The notes under the pieces were generated by a model that did no database searches, was not told the DNA's origin, and was given only the letters and a program-made list of their open reading frames with translations. From contig MZZL01000398.1 of NCBI GenBank assembly GCA_002749535.1, positions 310,001-374,000 of the forward strand: 64,000 nt of DNA, in the 5' to 3' direction. Source of the DNA: Apophysomyces variabilis (taxonomy: Eukaryota; Mucoromycota; Mucoromycetes; Mucorales; Mucoraceae). The translations under genes were made by a program, and so were the position numbers. Positions 25,178 to 39,040 of the stretch are shown in pieces (positions within the stretch are counted from its first letter, which is position 1; each line of letters starts with the position of its first letter).

Positions 25178-26511
25178 AATTCAAGACGGCAAACAAGAGT
25201 AATGAGAGCAGGGAAATCGGAGGAGGGAAAAGAGAAGGCTATAATTTGGCAGTGCTTCACTTTCGTTACAATACGTATATGCGTACGGGTGACCCTGACG
25301 TTGAACAAAATTGTCTGACAACAACAGGTTGAAAGCAACCCAATAGTACTTTATTTCCCAAAAATTAAACTCGCATCTCACAAATTCAGTTGACGAATTT
25401 GGAAAACTGAGCTTGACGCTAACAAATCGTATTAATTGCCACATTATAAGGGTTTGAATGAGCAATTTTACGCATATAAATTAAAAAACTGACGACAGCA
25501 TACCCAGCTCCCTGGCAAGCGTATGCAAAACGCGTATATAAATTTCAAAATCTATGGCCTGCGGCTTTGATTTTCAAAGGTTACGAAATTATATTTGGGA
25601 ACTACTGTATCACTTTCATTCTTGAATAACTTTTGCTTGCTGCTTGTGTAATCCCACTGCTCGGACAAAAAGTTTGTATATATAAAGATACGGAAGGCGA
25701 TACATATCTACAATTGAGGATAGCAACGTTACGATTTTTAAATTAAGCAAAACATAAACCAATGATATCAACCGCTCAGATGGGATGTCTGAACGGAAAG
25801 GCAAAAAGCATGATGTGCGCGTGGAAAGCGGGCTTGAACTAATTCGGATGATTGTCGAATGCTACCCTTTCTGTCTCTGTCGTACAACAGCTGTCAAGCT
25901 AGATACCTGTGTTTCGCAGCACTTTGTCAAGTCTCGTTGTCCGCCCATCTTCCCTTTTACTTCCCCTCCCCCATGACGGTGAGCAGATCACCGGGTCTAA
26001 CCATTGTTCATTCTAATCTTTCTTTTGCTTCGTTTAGATTTCGACGGCTAAGCACTTGTTTCAAGATGAATATCCTATTTACTATTTCGTCTCCGAAGTG
26101 TGAAAGAAAACGGAGCTAACTGTGCCGAACTCCAATCGTTCCAATTACTGCTAACGAAATGAACTCATTTCCCTAGTCTGCGTGTTTCAAATTAGAATTC
26201 CCACGTAAGAGCGTTTTAGAAGTATTAGCAAAAAAAAGAGAAAAGTGTAAACAAGCATAACCAAGTATGGGGATATTGAATGTCGACGGGTGGCGTAAAC
26301 TTTGTTTTTTTTTGTTTTCTCTACAAGTTCTCAACATGAAACAATCGATTGGCATGTTTGTTATGCAAGCAGCACGCGTATTCCCTTCTTCTAGGCACCA
26401 CGTTTTCGTGGTTCCGTCGTCCGGTTTGGATCCCGATGGTGAAAACAAGATATAAAAGAGCGGTTTGCTTCCCCCCTTTCCCGAACTCATCTAAATCACT
26501 ACCAACCGAAT
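25178..26511. other. Intergenic, promoter-like at its right end
   Basis: About 1.3 kb with no recognised gene. The right end carries a TATAAAAG box at 26451-26458 followed by a C/T-rich leader, which reads as the promoter of the short peptide frame at 26512. Confidence 0.45.
26451..26458 (+). promoter_or_regulatory. TATA box
   Basis: TATAAAAG, 54 nt upstream of the ATG of the short proline-rich frame, followed by a pyrimidine-rich leader (CCCCCCTTTCCC) as seen at highly expressed fungal promoters. Function inferred from position only. Confidence 0.4.
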
Positions 26512-26583
26512 ATGCCACCAGAGAGACCTAGCAAGCCAGCATTGCCAAGACCTTATCCTACGCCCGTTAAACGGCCAAAATGA
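26512..26583 (+). CDS. Possible 23-residue proline/basic-rich peptide
   Basis: The ATG opens a 24-codon frame coding MPPERPSKPALPRPYPTPV and four more residues (KRPK), then TGA. The context is gene-like: TATA box 54 nt upstream, C/T-rich leader, ATG in a purine-poor but clear start (GAATATGCC), T-rich 3' region and an ATAATAAA poly(A)-like signal near 26820. The peptide has eight prolines and repeated basic residues, recalling SH3-ligand or antimicrobial-like peptides, but I recognise no family. A GTGTGT donor lies just after the stop, so a spliced longer product cannot be excluded. Confidence 0.35.
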   Translation: MPPERPSKPALPRPYPTPVKRPK

Positions 26584-29068
26584 AAGAACCGGTGTGTCAA
26601 CTCCATCTCCTACTGTATCCCTTATCCTTCTTTTCTTTTACTTTTTACTTCTACTTCTTTGTCTTCTTTTTTCCCCTTTCGCCGTCAAAGTCTGAATGAA
26701 AAATATCTACGCTTGTATATACCTACTATGTGCGACCGTTGGCTGTCCAAAAAAAATATGTCCCCAATCTCTCTAAATGTATTCTCTCTGTCCCTTACTT
26801 CTCCTCTCTTTTTTTCCTTTATAATAAAAATCATGCTGTGTGCGACGTCATATAACATTAAGATATGATTCGAACTGTCAAGGAAACAAACCCGATTTGC
26901 TCACTACTAAACTGACAATCGATGTTGCCACGGAACCCTAGACTCTTTTATTCCCCGACGTACCGGTCTACATGGTTCTTCATTAAACGACCTGGGTGTG
27001 TTGTCTCTATGATTGGCCATGTGAATATTAACTTTTAATGCCCAAAACAATTCTTATTGCACATATTGATGCCAGACACTCCGGCGTAATAATGCAATAA
27101 TATAGATTAGAGAATCGAATAAGATGCGCCAACTCCGGTTTGCTTGGTCAGAACTTCCTCTTTTGGCTTATTTCAGTTCATTTCTTCCCTCACACCATTG
27201 CTAAAACCTGGGTAACTTCGCTTATTAGACCATGAGTCACATAGACTATATCGAGGATCCTCAATTATCCATGCTAAACCTGCAAAGCTAGAAGTCTTTG
27301 CTTGAAAGACTCGGAACAGTGCTTTGTTTCTCAGCTACTATAATGATCAATATGTTTGTTATTGGTTTCTATCAACTTGTTTTCCGAAGGTTCCGCCTTA
27401 CTAGTATGCGCAATCAGTTACTCAACCAATTGCTAACAGAGTCCGTGTCACAGCTGTTTTTTTTCCATTCCCAATTGAAAACATTCCCCATCCCTAGCCC
27501 CTGCACTTTTGCACTCTTTACTGGTACCCGTTACCCTTTTCTACTATAGTTAACGAGGTAACCGTTGGTTTCTTCAATCAGTAGGAAAACAGTGTCCTTT
27601 CTAATGCAGGAATTATGTAGAAAGAAGCAGCCGAATAATTGTCCCTAAAATGTTCTCGACTTGTTCGTCTGTGCATAATCTATTATTGATGTCGAGCCCT
27701 TTTTGCATGGAGCTTGTTATAGTAACGGCTTTTGGGCGAGATTTATGTCATTTTGCTGCGTAACACCTGCATAACTCGGAAGTTCATCCCAAAAGACAGG
27801 TTAGTTGACCACGAAATGACGACACTGCTGCCAGCTTTCTCCATAATGCTTAATAAACGAAAGTTCTCAGGGATCTGCATTGCTGGACATATATCATCGT
27901 CTTGTTGTCAATGGCTGATACTGCATTGTGCGATACACATGCCTTCTTTTTCTTGCGCCTGTGTTATCTCTGCATCAATACCAACTTGGCTTAGAAGCGG
28001 AGTAGAACATGCTTTTGTTCATCAAAGTTGCAAGAAGAGATCGCTCTCTGCATGTGGACGGTCCGTTTGTCGCAAATTTTTATATTTCCGCGAGATGGTA
28101 TCATACGTCTATAACCATATATTTAATAATATATCCTTCTCTACATAAGAAGAAATATAACGATTTTTGATAACTGTGAGTCCTTGTTTCCTCCTTTTTT
28201 TTTCCACACTGCTGTTTACATTGACGGAACAATCCGACCTTGATATGGAGTGTCATGCGGGTGTCCACTCGATGGCTTTGCGTTGTTTATTTCAACAGTT
28301 TAGCGCAGTTCATGTTGCAGTTGTGGGTTTTTCTTGCTCTAAAAGCGCCTAGCTTCTTTCCTTAAATTATTGTTTATTTTGCTCTTTGCTTGTTATCGAG
28401 AGGCTCCTGCAACATCATTCTGTCTCCGACATTGGGCTTTCAGCACCCATCAGTTCATGATCCCTTGTAAGTGTTTTTTTTGTGGCACCCATTGACTATA
28501 TCACAGAAGTAACTGGTCGCGACTATATTTGATTTTGCACAACATTAATGGAACTGGTCATTGTGTGGTGTAGGCAACAGTCTATTGCTATTTAAATCAG
28601 CATGCGAAAATGTTGTATATTGTAAAGCATTGTAAAGCAGTGTAGCAAGGCTTCAACCTTGTGGTTTGAAATAAGTACCAATTGATAAGACAACTGATGA
28701 CAAAGTCTTACTCTAGACACAATGACTGAGGCTGCATAGGTAGTATTGAAAAATGTAATCCGTCGTCAAATAGAACGATGCTCATGATATCGACCAAGGC
28801 AATCAGCATTTCGACCTCCGCTTGTCTGTATGAGTGGGATAATGGCAGAGTATAAGAGATATACATCAATCTTTCGGAATACATTCATTTTATGCTTGTT
28901 GGTGCAGATATAAGTATAGCTAAGTAGCGTTGCAATTTGCCGTGATAGAGAGCCGTCTATGCGGATATGGCTCTGGCATTTGGATCGTAAGTGACTACCT
29001 GCACTCAGTTTTCGTTTTCGTAAAGTGGCTTCGCCCGTAAATCACCCTTCATTCTTGTTCGTTCGATT
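26584..29068. other. Long intergenic region, no gene recognised
   Basis: About 2.5 kb. The first 250 nt are T-rich with ATAATAAA near 26820, possibly a 3' untranslated region of the short peptide transcript. The remainder holds only frames without family resemblance (the longest, 27732-28148, lacks an ATG start). Short imperfect direct repeats of TGTAAAGCA occur at 28619-28640. Confidence 0.45.
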
Positions 29069-29981
<913 letters not shown>

Positions 29982-31053
29982 ATGCGAGGAACCAATTGAT
30001 GCCTCGGGCAGAAACCCCATGTAATTTTGAAAAGATTGAGAAAGAGTTGAGATGATTTCACACTGACAATAAACGATGTTCTGCTCTATGAGAAAATATC
30101 TGCGGTATTTATAAGTGTATCTGCATCAGGTAGCGATGAATTGATTCCTGGGAACGCTATACACTTTGCTACCTCGGTGCGTGTGTTCTTTGTATTGTAT
30201 CCGTTTTGATACGGAGGGCATCTCGTGTTCATCTAAACAGAACTTACATTGCCCTATGATAATTTCGCTTTACTATTCACAAACTTCTACTATTTCGGTG
30301 AACAACTTGGGGGAAAAGCACGTAGCTCAATTCTGAAAAGCTTGGTAGTCATTCAAGGAATACAATATACGCTTCTGTCCTTCATCGTACCCTTAATAAT
30401 TCGATTGGCCGGAGTGGAAGAGCTAAGCTTGACACTCGGGTGTTATCTAGCAAATGAACCTCCCTTTTTCCAGACAAGATTTGACAGGGCCGCATGATGG
30501 CAGACTGCTGTGATATGGATCGCATTTAGTGAAAGATAAAAAAGAAACAGAAATAATAGGTAATCAAGCCAGTATATCTTGATAATGTCTTAATTTCCGA
30601 ATAAAAGCGGATGTGGAGGAACAAAACCTTTGTAACAGAAGGTAGATCACCGTGGGAAAAAGGCAAGAAATTGCCACTTTGATTAGGTACTTGTCAGAGA
30701 TATAAGGTATATTTACTCAAGTTTCCTCCAGTGATGTAAGCGTATCATTTCAATTCCACGGTTGTATTGATTAGCACAGTTATTATTGAACATTCGAGTT
30801 AATTACGGTCCCACGTTCTATCAAGACTGGCAAAGTCATTGTCTAACCCAACTTGCTGGCCTATACATCGTCGGCTCCTGAGCACAAAAACGGTGCGGAC
30901 CCGGATCTGGACGTTACGTCATTTCAACATCCGCTCTTTAAATAGAGTTGATTTCGATAACCGCTATTCTGTGGGTTTTCTGTTTCCTTCCTCAATGTGA
31001 GTTGCAGAAAATAGTCTCAGTTTGCCGTGCTTATGATGTAAACCACTTAGACC
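29982..31053. other. Intergenic, probable promoter at right end
   Basis: About 1.1 kb without a recognised gene. Near the right end TTTAAATA (30940s) looks like a TATA element, and GTGAGT near 30998 with CACTTAG at 31044-31050 could be a 5' leader intron ending just before the ATG of the 59-aa frame. Confidence 0.4.
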
Positions 31054-31233
31054 ATGTCCGACAATGAATTGAATGAATCTATAAACAAGGAACTCGAGCG
31101 TGTAAACGAGTTTGTCGCTATAGCTCCCCAAAACGACTATAACATCGATCAAAACACACAAACATTGTGTCGCCAAATGGCAGACGGCAAAGAACAGTGT
31201 GTAAAGATCAGTCTAGAATGTATGGAGGCATAG
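31054..31233 (+). CDS. Possible 59-residue microprotein, unknown function
   Basis: An ATG in good context (ACCATG) opens a 60-codon frame beginning MSDNELNESINKELERVNEF and ending in CVKISLECMEA. The composition is that of a soluble, acidic, mostly helical protein with a short amphipathic helix at the start. The upstream region has a TATA-like element and a candidate leader intron whose acceptor (CTTAG) lies four bases before the ATG. A T-run follows the stop. I recognise no family. It is too short for coding statistics to be decisive. Confidence 0.4.
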   Translation: MSDNELNESINKELERVNEFVAIAPQNDYNIDQNTQTLCRQMADGKEQCVKISLECMEA

Positions 31234-31935
31234 TTTTTTTTTTATTTCTGTTTCGATTAACATAAGGCTTCATAGACGCGCAAATGTTTTCACAAATGCA
31301 AAAGCTGGGCTTTTTCTGCGCATTACCGATGGATCCTACAAAAACCCACATGGAGTGTCGACGCGTATGAGAAGGGAAAATAAAGGGCGAGGAAGAAACA
31401 GAAAGGAACACAATGGAATAACCATCCATATTTGATCATGCTGTGACAGTAACGGGGATTTCGTATTATAATACTTGGGCGCAGGTTGCCTGCTTCCTCG
31501 AATAGACCCCATTATTAGATTGACAACTTTTTTTTTAATTAGCAACGAGTTTCTGTTTATTTGACTTCTTACTTCAATTAACGAAAAGCAATATATATAT
31601 TGTCTTCATGATGATCACACCCCTTGGTTCTTGTTGTATGAAAACGACCTGACACGAGACCGCTCCTATCTGATTGGCCAAGGACAAAAAACTATCGAAC
31701 ACTCAACGCGGGCAGTTTCCTTCCCTTACTCTTGTCTCGTCTTCCCTTCCTCTTCCCTCTCCCTTCCCTCCAGATCTCTTGAGCATAAAAAAACCTTTCC
31801 TTTCATTTAAACCTTGTGTGTATTCTTTCAAGTCCCTTAAACTTTTCATCACATTCGGTAACTAATTTAATTGACAGCATTCAGCTTTGACTTAATAAAG
31901 AAAAGAAAAGCCTCGGATTAGAATCCTTCTGAATT
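31234..31935. other. Intergenic, Hook promoter
   Basis: About 0.7 kb. The stretch at 31715-31780 is a strong CT tract (CTTCCCTTCCTCTTCCCTCT) typical of fungal promoters and precedes the Hook gene by about 150 nt. Nothing else recognised. Confidence 0.5.
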
Positions 31936-34900
31936 ATGATGAGGCTTTCAAGAGCAGAAGAAGCTCACGCTCAAGCATATGTCGAATGGGTAGGTAAAAC
32001 TAGCATGTACTCATCTGACATTCATTCTTTGCCGCAGATCAACTCCTTTGACAATATTTCTCATAAATGCAATCACATCACCGAACTATCCAATGGCATC
32101 ATTCTGTTTGAAGTACTTGCTGATATGTAATAGACTTTATAACCAGGCTTTCATAATTAGCTGATTGTTTGTTTTCTCGTTCAGTGATGCGAAATGGGCG
32201 AAACTTATTCGCTCGGCGGACGTTGGCGACAGCTGGGTGCTGAAATTCAATAACCTTAAAAAATTGTACAAGCTAATATCGCGTTACTACGAAGAGGTTC
32301 TCGGCCAGGATTTTGAAAACATGCCGTCGGTAGATCTGACGCAAATTGCCAAAGACGCAGATGTCCGTGAAACGATGAAATTGTGCCAATTAATCTTGTA
32401 TATCGCTGTACAATGTCAAAACTTCCAGCATTATATTAAGAAAATACAGAACCTCTCCAATGAAAGTCAGCATGAACTCATGGTCAGCATTGATGAGGTA
32501 CGACAGATCCGATACGGAAAAGAACATTCTTACCACCAAAATTGTCCCATAGATGATGAACATAATGCAGGGTGAACCCACAGGCGATGTACCAGCGTCA
32601 TCAAGTGCTGGCAATTATACCCCCCGTAGCTCTTATGCAGAGTAAGTATACTCCGAATTTTATTTCAGCCGTTAAATAGAACGTAGTGACGGACCTTATC
32701 AAAGCCAAAGCGAATTGTCCAGAGTTTACGAAGAATTAGAAACAGCACACAAAACCCTTATCGACGAACACGCGCAACTTCGACTCCGCTACGTAAGCTG
32801 AGACTGAGGATCTTGTTTCATTTTATACTCGGGCTCATCATAAAATACTGTTTAGGATGACTTAGAAGCGGAAAAAGGAGATCTACAACTTCGGCTGCGA
32901 GAGATGGATAAAGCAGTTGCACAGGCCAATGAGACTGGCAGAGCCGATTTCATCATGAGAACTGAAATTGAACATCTAAAGCAAGACCTGTAAATGTTAT
33001 GTTTTGTTTTGCGTTATTAGTCATAGTAATCACGTCCGTGATAGACAACGAAGCGAAGACCGAAGGCAAGAAGTAGAAATGATACTCGAGACACAGTCAA
33101 TGCGGATCGAAGAACTGACCAGAAGAGTACGTACGCATTGCTGCAGCAACACCATACTTAATCCGGTATAGGGTGAAGAGCTATCTAAGGAAGCCGAGAA
33201 AGCAGCTAGCCTGAACGACCAGTTGGATGAGTATCGACATGCAGCAGAGAAACTTCAAAAAGCTGAAAATGTCATTGAAAAATACAAGAAGAAGCTGGAG
33301 GAGAGCGCCGGCTTGCGACGACAGACCAAGGTACGACGAACTTAGCAATGCGATATTTGACACTCTTGCCTAGAGTTTGGAAGAGCAAAATCAAGCCCTC
33401 ATGGAGCGTAATCAACAAATTGAGGAAGAATACCGCAAGGTGCTCGCTTTCAAAACATTGATGGATTCCTACAAAGAGCAAGTCGCAGTGTTGGAGACGA
33501 AGAATAACGAACTCGTCAGAGAAAAAAACAAGATGGAGTACGAGATCAGTCAGCTGACCAAGAAGATCGAGACTCTGGATGCTGAGAAGTCCCGAGATTC
33601 AGATCGTATCCTATCTTTGGAGGACCGTTTGCAAGAAGCTCAGCTTGGTGGTAAGATTTGGATTCTCTTTTAGCCGCTTTGATACAGAAACTTGTTTTTA
33701 TCTTTTTCCCAGCAAACTCTGTTGAACAAATATTTTCGACCAGTGGGCGTGCGGCAGGGGACGATGATGACATGGACCTTGATGATGATAATCTCGGCGG
33801 TTCGTTGGAAGATTCGCTCAAGGAGTCTAATGTTACTGAGCTGTATGTGGCATCACTAAATCTACTAAATAATGACGATTATGTATTAGCAAACTCGCTA
33901 ACCGCCGCCTTGAACGACAACTCAAGACACTGCAAGAAGAAAATGCATCTGGACGCAGTGAAAAAGTCGTTGTCCTTCAGCATCTCTTAGATGATTCCAA
34001 TCGATTGAAAAATCAGTTTGAAAAGGTATCGTTCAATTGTACGTTAACAAGTGTGGTTGACTCTATGTAGAATTATCTGGAAGTATGTCAAGAGAAAGAT
34101 ATCCTTCAAAGTAACATGGCACGCATTCGGGAAGGGATCCCTGATGCACTGTTGGATCGATCTGAACAAACCATGTCGCTCCGATTGCACATTATCGATC
34201 TTGAAAAGGAATCCAAATCGCTTCGTGGAGAAATTGAAGCGCTCAAGGAAAAAATTGGTTCAGGCGTATTAGGTGGTGCGGATATGGATGACTTCCGATC
34301 GCAGTACCGAGAAATGCAAGAAAAAACAAGACATTTGGAAGAACAATCGAAACAGCAGCTCAAAGACATCAATGATTTATTGCGAGAAAAGGATATGCTA
34401 CAGAGCCAGACTATAGAGCAGAAAGATCTGCTGTTGGCCAAAGAGCGCCAGAACAGGTGAGAAGCGACGTTTTCACTTGTTTTTCCATAGTACTGAAAAA
34501 TGTACGATAGCGATATGAAAGCATCTTTGGCAGCATTCGAAGCCAAGGATGATGAACCACTTAAGCAACAGAATGCTCATTTACAGCAACAGCTCATTGC
34601 AAGCCAGGAGCAATATCGCGAACTTGTGCTTAAGCATAGAAAAGCGAAGGAGGTAAACAGCCCTTATGACTGTTGGATTTTCCCCAAATAACACTATGAA
34701 AATCTAGTTTATCAAGCAACAAGATAAGATGCTTAAGGAGACGAAGATCGGCGAAGGCGGTAATTATGATGAGGCTGTTGCTTCGTTAAAGACGGAGTTA
34801 ATGCTTCGTGACGAGGAGGTTGAGAAGTTGAAGAAGCAACTCCACGAAACTCGTCTTCAAACCCGTCGTGAGCAGCAGCTTATCATCTCTGCATGGTATG

Positions 34901-35013
34901 AAGTTACACGCCGGACGCACAAGGAGCTTGTTAATTCCAGGGTCTACCCCAATCCTAACTCGTGGCTGGGACAACAGCGACGTACCCTCGATAACCAACT
35001 GAAGCGACGATAG
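31936..35013 (+). CDS. HOOK: Hook-family dynein/endosome adaptor
   Basis: Links early endosomes to dynein for long-range transport in hyphae (HookA in Aspergillus). Fourteen exons join in phase: 31936-31989, 32038-32126, 32185-32497, 32553-32641, 32687-32792, 32856-32989, 33021-33126, 33172-33330, 33374-33650, 33713-33842, 33890-34025, 34071-34456, 34511-34652, 34708-35013, giving 808 residues. Residues 1-160 are the HOOK (calponin-like) domain, with ELSNGIILFEVLADIDAKW, GDSWVLKFNNLKKL and MKLCQLILYIAVQC matching the dynein light-intermediate-chain binding fold. Residues 190-770 are almost continuous coiled coil with an acidic break (GDDDDMDLDDD) after GRAA. The tail REQQLIISAWYEVTRR and NSWLGQQRR matches the conserved Hook C-terminus that binds the FTS/FHIP complex. 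Acceptors for exons 5 and 13 were chosen by phase. Confidence 0.93.
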
Positions 35014-36998
35014 ATTCTAATATCTGATGTTGATCCCTTCCAAATTATCTTATCCCCCATGAATAAAGTAGTATGTAACCATCTCTACTTAAAAGTATTA
35101 TGCTGTAAATTGAGTCTACAGTAGTAGGCTTTTACACGAGGGGTTTCCCTTCCATGCTGAGTGCCGAAAGAAAGTGTGAATCAGGGGAACGAGTTCAATG
35201 ATATAGTAGGTTGGATAATGAGCTATTCCGGATCGATGCATTAACAAGCTTTTTATCAAATTAACCATCAGCTAGTTGTTGCCTCTCCTATATCGTTATC
35301 AGTTCTCGGAAGAATGAGAAAGATTCGCGCTAAACAGTTGTCTGTACATTTAAACGTTATCTTCAGCCTCTATCCAGATGATGAAAGTTAAACTTTTTCG
35401 GATTTAACGTGTAAGCGTTCTCCATCCTCCAAAAGCTTCTGTATGCGTATTCATAAGTGTTATTCTAAGCTCTTCTTATGCTCTTTTCCAATCTAACATG
35501 AACTGTTTGTTTTACCATGACCATGCTCTATCTCTATTTGTTCGAAAGTCTGTTTCAAGGCACAAGTAAAGTTTGTATGCATGCAATGGACTTCGGAGCA
35601 CACACAAGACAACTCCGAAATGAAAGACGTCGTCATGCGAGAGGATCTATGGAAGGCTATCACTTTGAGGCTACCAAACACCATAGGTAATAACTGCAAA
35701 CACAGAAATAAAAGAGCCTGTTTTCCTTCTTGTTTACCGCATCACATCGGGTACTATTCATGCTATTCTGAATACTTATGCATCGTCGGACGCCGAATAA
35801 GCGGCATTGACTATCACCTGACGGGTCCCATTTTTGCACGGTCATCTGAGGCCAGCTTATGAACGGTTTGGGCTGATGTAACAAAGAAAGTTTACATTGA
35901 CTGAGAACCATCCTGGCGTTTACTCTGAAATCGAAGCGTGGTTTAATTGACCAGATACATCATTAAGAAGTCAGTGTGAGAGCTCTTGATCCATAAGCCA
36001 TTGTTCATATGTGGGAATACTCATTCATTCCAACTATGGATCAACTACAACCTAAAAAGATCCGTCATTTGCATATCAATGACGCACGGTAGAGCCGGGT
36101 CATAGTTCGGTAGCTTTCAGTTAGAGTAACACGTGCCACAATTTACAGGTTTCTCAACGTTATTTAGCCGTTCATGCTGGTTCGGTTTCGTAGAAAAACC
36201 CTATGCTAGCGAAAAGAAAGAGAGAAAGAAAAGGGAAGATACCGAAAATGTAGGATGACATGAATGAGTGGGACAACGAGGAAAAGCATGCGATATCATT
36301 CACTAAACAATGTGCATGCGTGCAGAATGAAATCCTTATCTTTTTGGTTTCATTCGCTTGAAGTAGTTAACCGGGAGAAGGTAAACCACTTCTTTCTCTT
36401 TGGCTGAGTTCTACACAAAGATCTCTATAAGCACTCCAACTGATTATAGATTCGTTATAATGACGTTTTTTACACTGCTTGGCCTCTGTCAGGGACCAAA
36501 TAGAAGAAATATTCCCGTCAGGAACCATAATAATTCAATAAGCAGCAACCTTTTTAGGGCTAACCTGGTCCATTCGAGGACGCACCGTAGGATTCTAGTC
36601 CATAAAGTGTAGTACTTTTTCATAATCTTTGAACTTTTCGTCAGTATTACTGTAACACTAATGGAATTTGCCGAGTTTCGTTGAAGAATAGCAACATCGC
36701 ATAAACGCAGATTTTTTTCGGCTTTGCATTGCGATTGCTCTCAGACGATTAAAATGTTCAGATAGTGCTTGAGTTAAATATGTCCACCGTGCCTAGTAAC
36801 TATTCCTGATGCAGCACTTTGTGAACACGGTAGCATAAACACGACGATATACCTTTACGACTGAAGGGTATGCTCAGATCAAAAGGGCTCTGAGATTGGA
36901 GCGGTGTGACTGACGATTTGATTGCAGAGCACCATTTTTTGGTTCCTCCATTCATAACGTGGAAAGCCCTCTCTTTCACTCGAAACAGATAGCCAGTC
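35014..36998. other. Long intergenic region, no gene recognised
   Basis: About 2 kb of AT-rich sequence from the Hook 3' end (AATAAA-like GAATAAAG near 35060) to the eL39 start. Only short unrelated frames. The final 100 nt include CTCTCTTTCACTCG directly before the eL39 ATG, a plausible pyrimidine-rich ribosomal-protein leader. Confidence 0.45.
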
Positions 36999-37632
36999 AT
37001 GGTATGTGCATCAGCTCTTCATATAAATAGCCGCAGAGGTCGTAAAGATGATGGATGGAACGGGATGGATGGACATGTGGATCAGCAAGCGAACGACAGT
37101 TGATGGATCCAAGCACCTACCTTGTCCCTTGAAGTTCAATGCTCAGCTCATCGCCATGGAAAGCATGTCCAAAAGCTACAGCCATTTTCAGAAATGATGA
37201 CACGACTGAATTTGTACGCATTCCGGATCTTGTTTATTGGAATACCTACGTCTACTGTTATATGGGAAGCAACGACACTTATTACCGACCAGCCATCATC
37301 ATCCTACCATTTATGGGGCCACCGGACTCTGCGGCACCACCGTCAAAAAATTGGCCAGCTTTCAGCTCACCCACACTTTTTTCTGTGTCCTTGTGTAGCC
37401 TTCCCAGAAGTCGTTCAGAACCAAGGTCAAGCTTGGCAAGGCTCAGAAGCAGAACCGTCCTCTTCCCCACTGGTTCCGCTTGAAGTCGGACACCAAGATC
37501 CGGTAAGAAATAAGTTTTCTTTTTTGCTTTAGTTTGATTGACTTATAAACTCCTGACTCTTTGATTGTTTATTTCATTTTCAGTTGGAATGCCAAGCGCC
37601 GCAACTGGCGCCACACCAAGTTGAACATCTAA
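36999..37632 (+). CDS. RPL39: 60S ribosomal protein eL39
   Basis: Small structural protein near the exit tunnel of the large ribosomal subunit. Exons: 36999-37001 (the ATG alone), 37399-37502, 37584-37632, giving exactly 51 residues, the family length. Exon 2 reads [19 protein letters not shown] and then [15 protein letters not shown]. Exon 3 reads [16 protein letters not shown]. These match eL39 throughout. The initiator codon is followed at once by the donor GTATGT. This position for intron 1 is common in ribosomal protein genes. Intron 1 is 397 nt, six to eight times the local norm, and intron 2 is 81 nt. It converges on ATG8 with 111 nt between the stop codons. Confidence 0.95.
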
Positions 37633-37743
37633 AGCAACTTTTTTTTACTTCCTTTGGACTCGATGAGACAAGATTTTTGTTTCTGGTTGAATAAGATACA
37701 GCATGTTTTTTCTCTTTTGTTTTGAAACACGCTACGCTTTTTT

Positions 37744-39040
<1,297 letters not shown>

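Noticed and set aside
27732..28148. Plus-strand 138-codon frame
   Set aside because: Starts only at a non-ATG codon, is cysteine- and hydrophobic-rich in an AT-rich desert, and neither strand shows spliceable coding sequence.
37194..37209. C-box-like ATGATGA and CTGA in the eL39 intron as a C/D small nucleolar RNA
   Set aside because: The CTGA lies only 5 nt after the C box and no terminal stem or proper D box at 60-100 nt spacing was found by eye.
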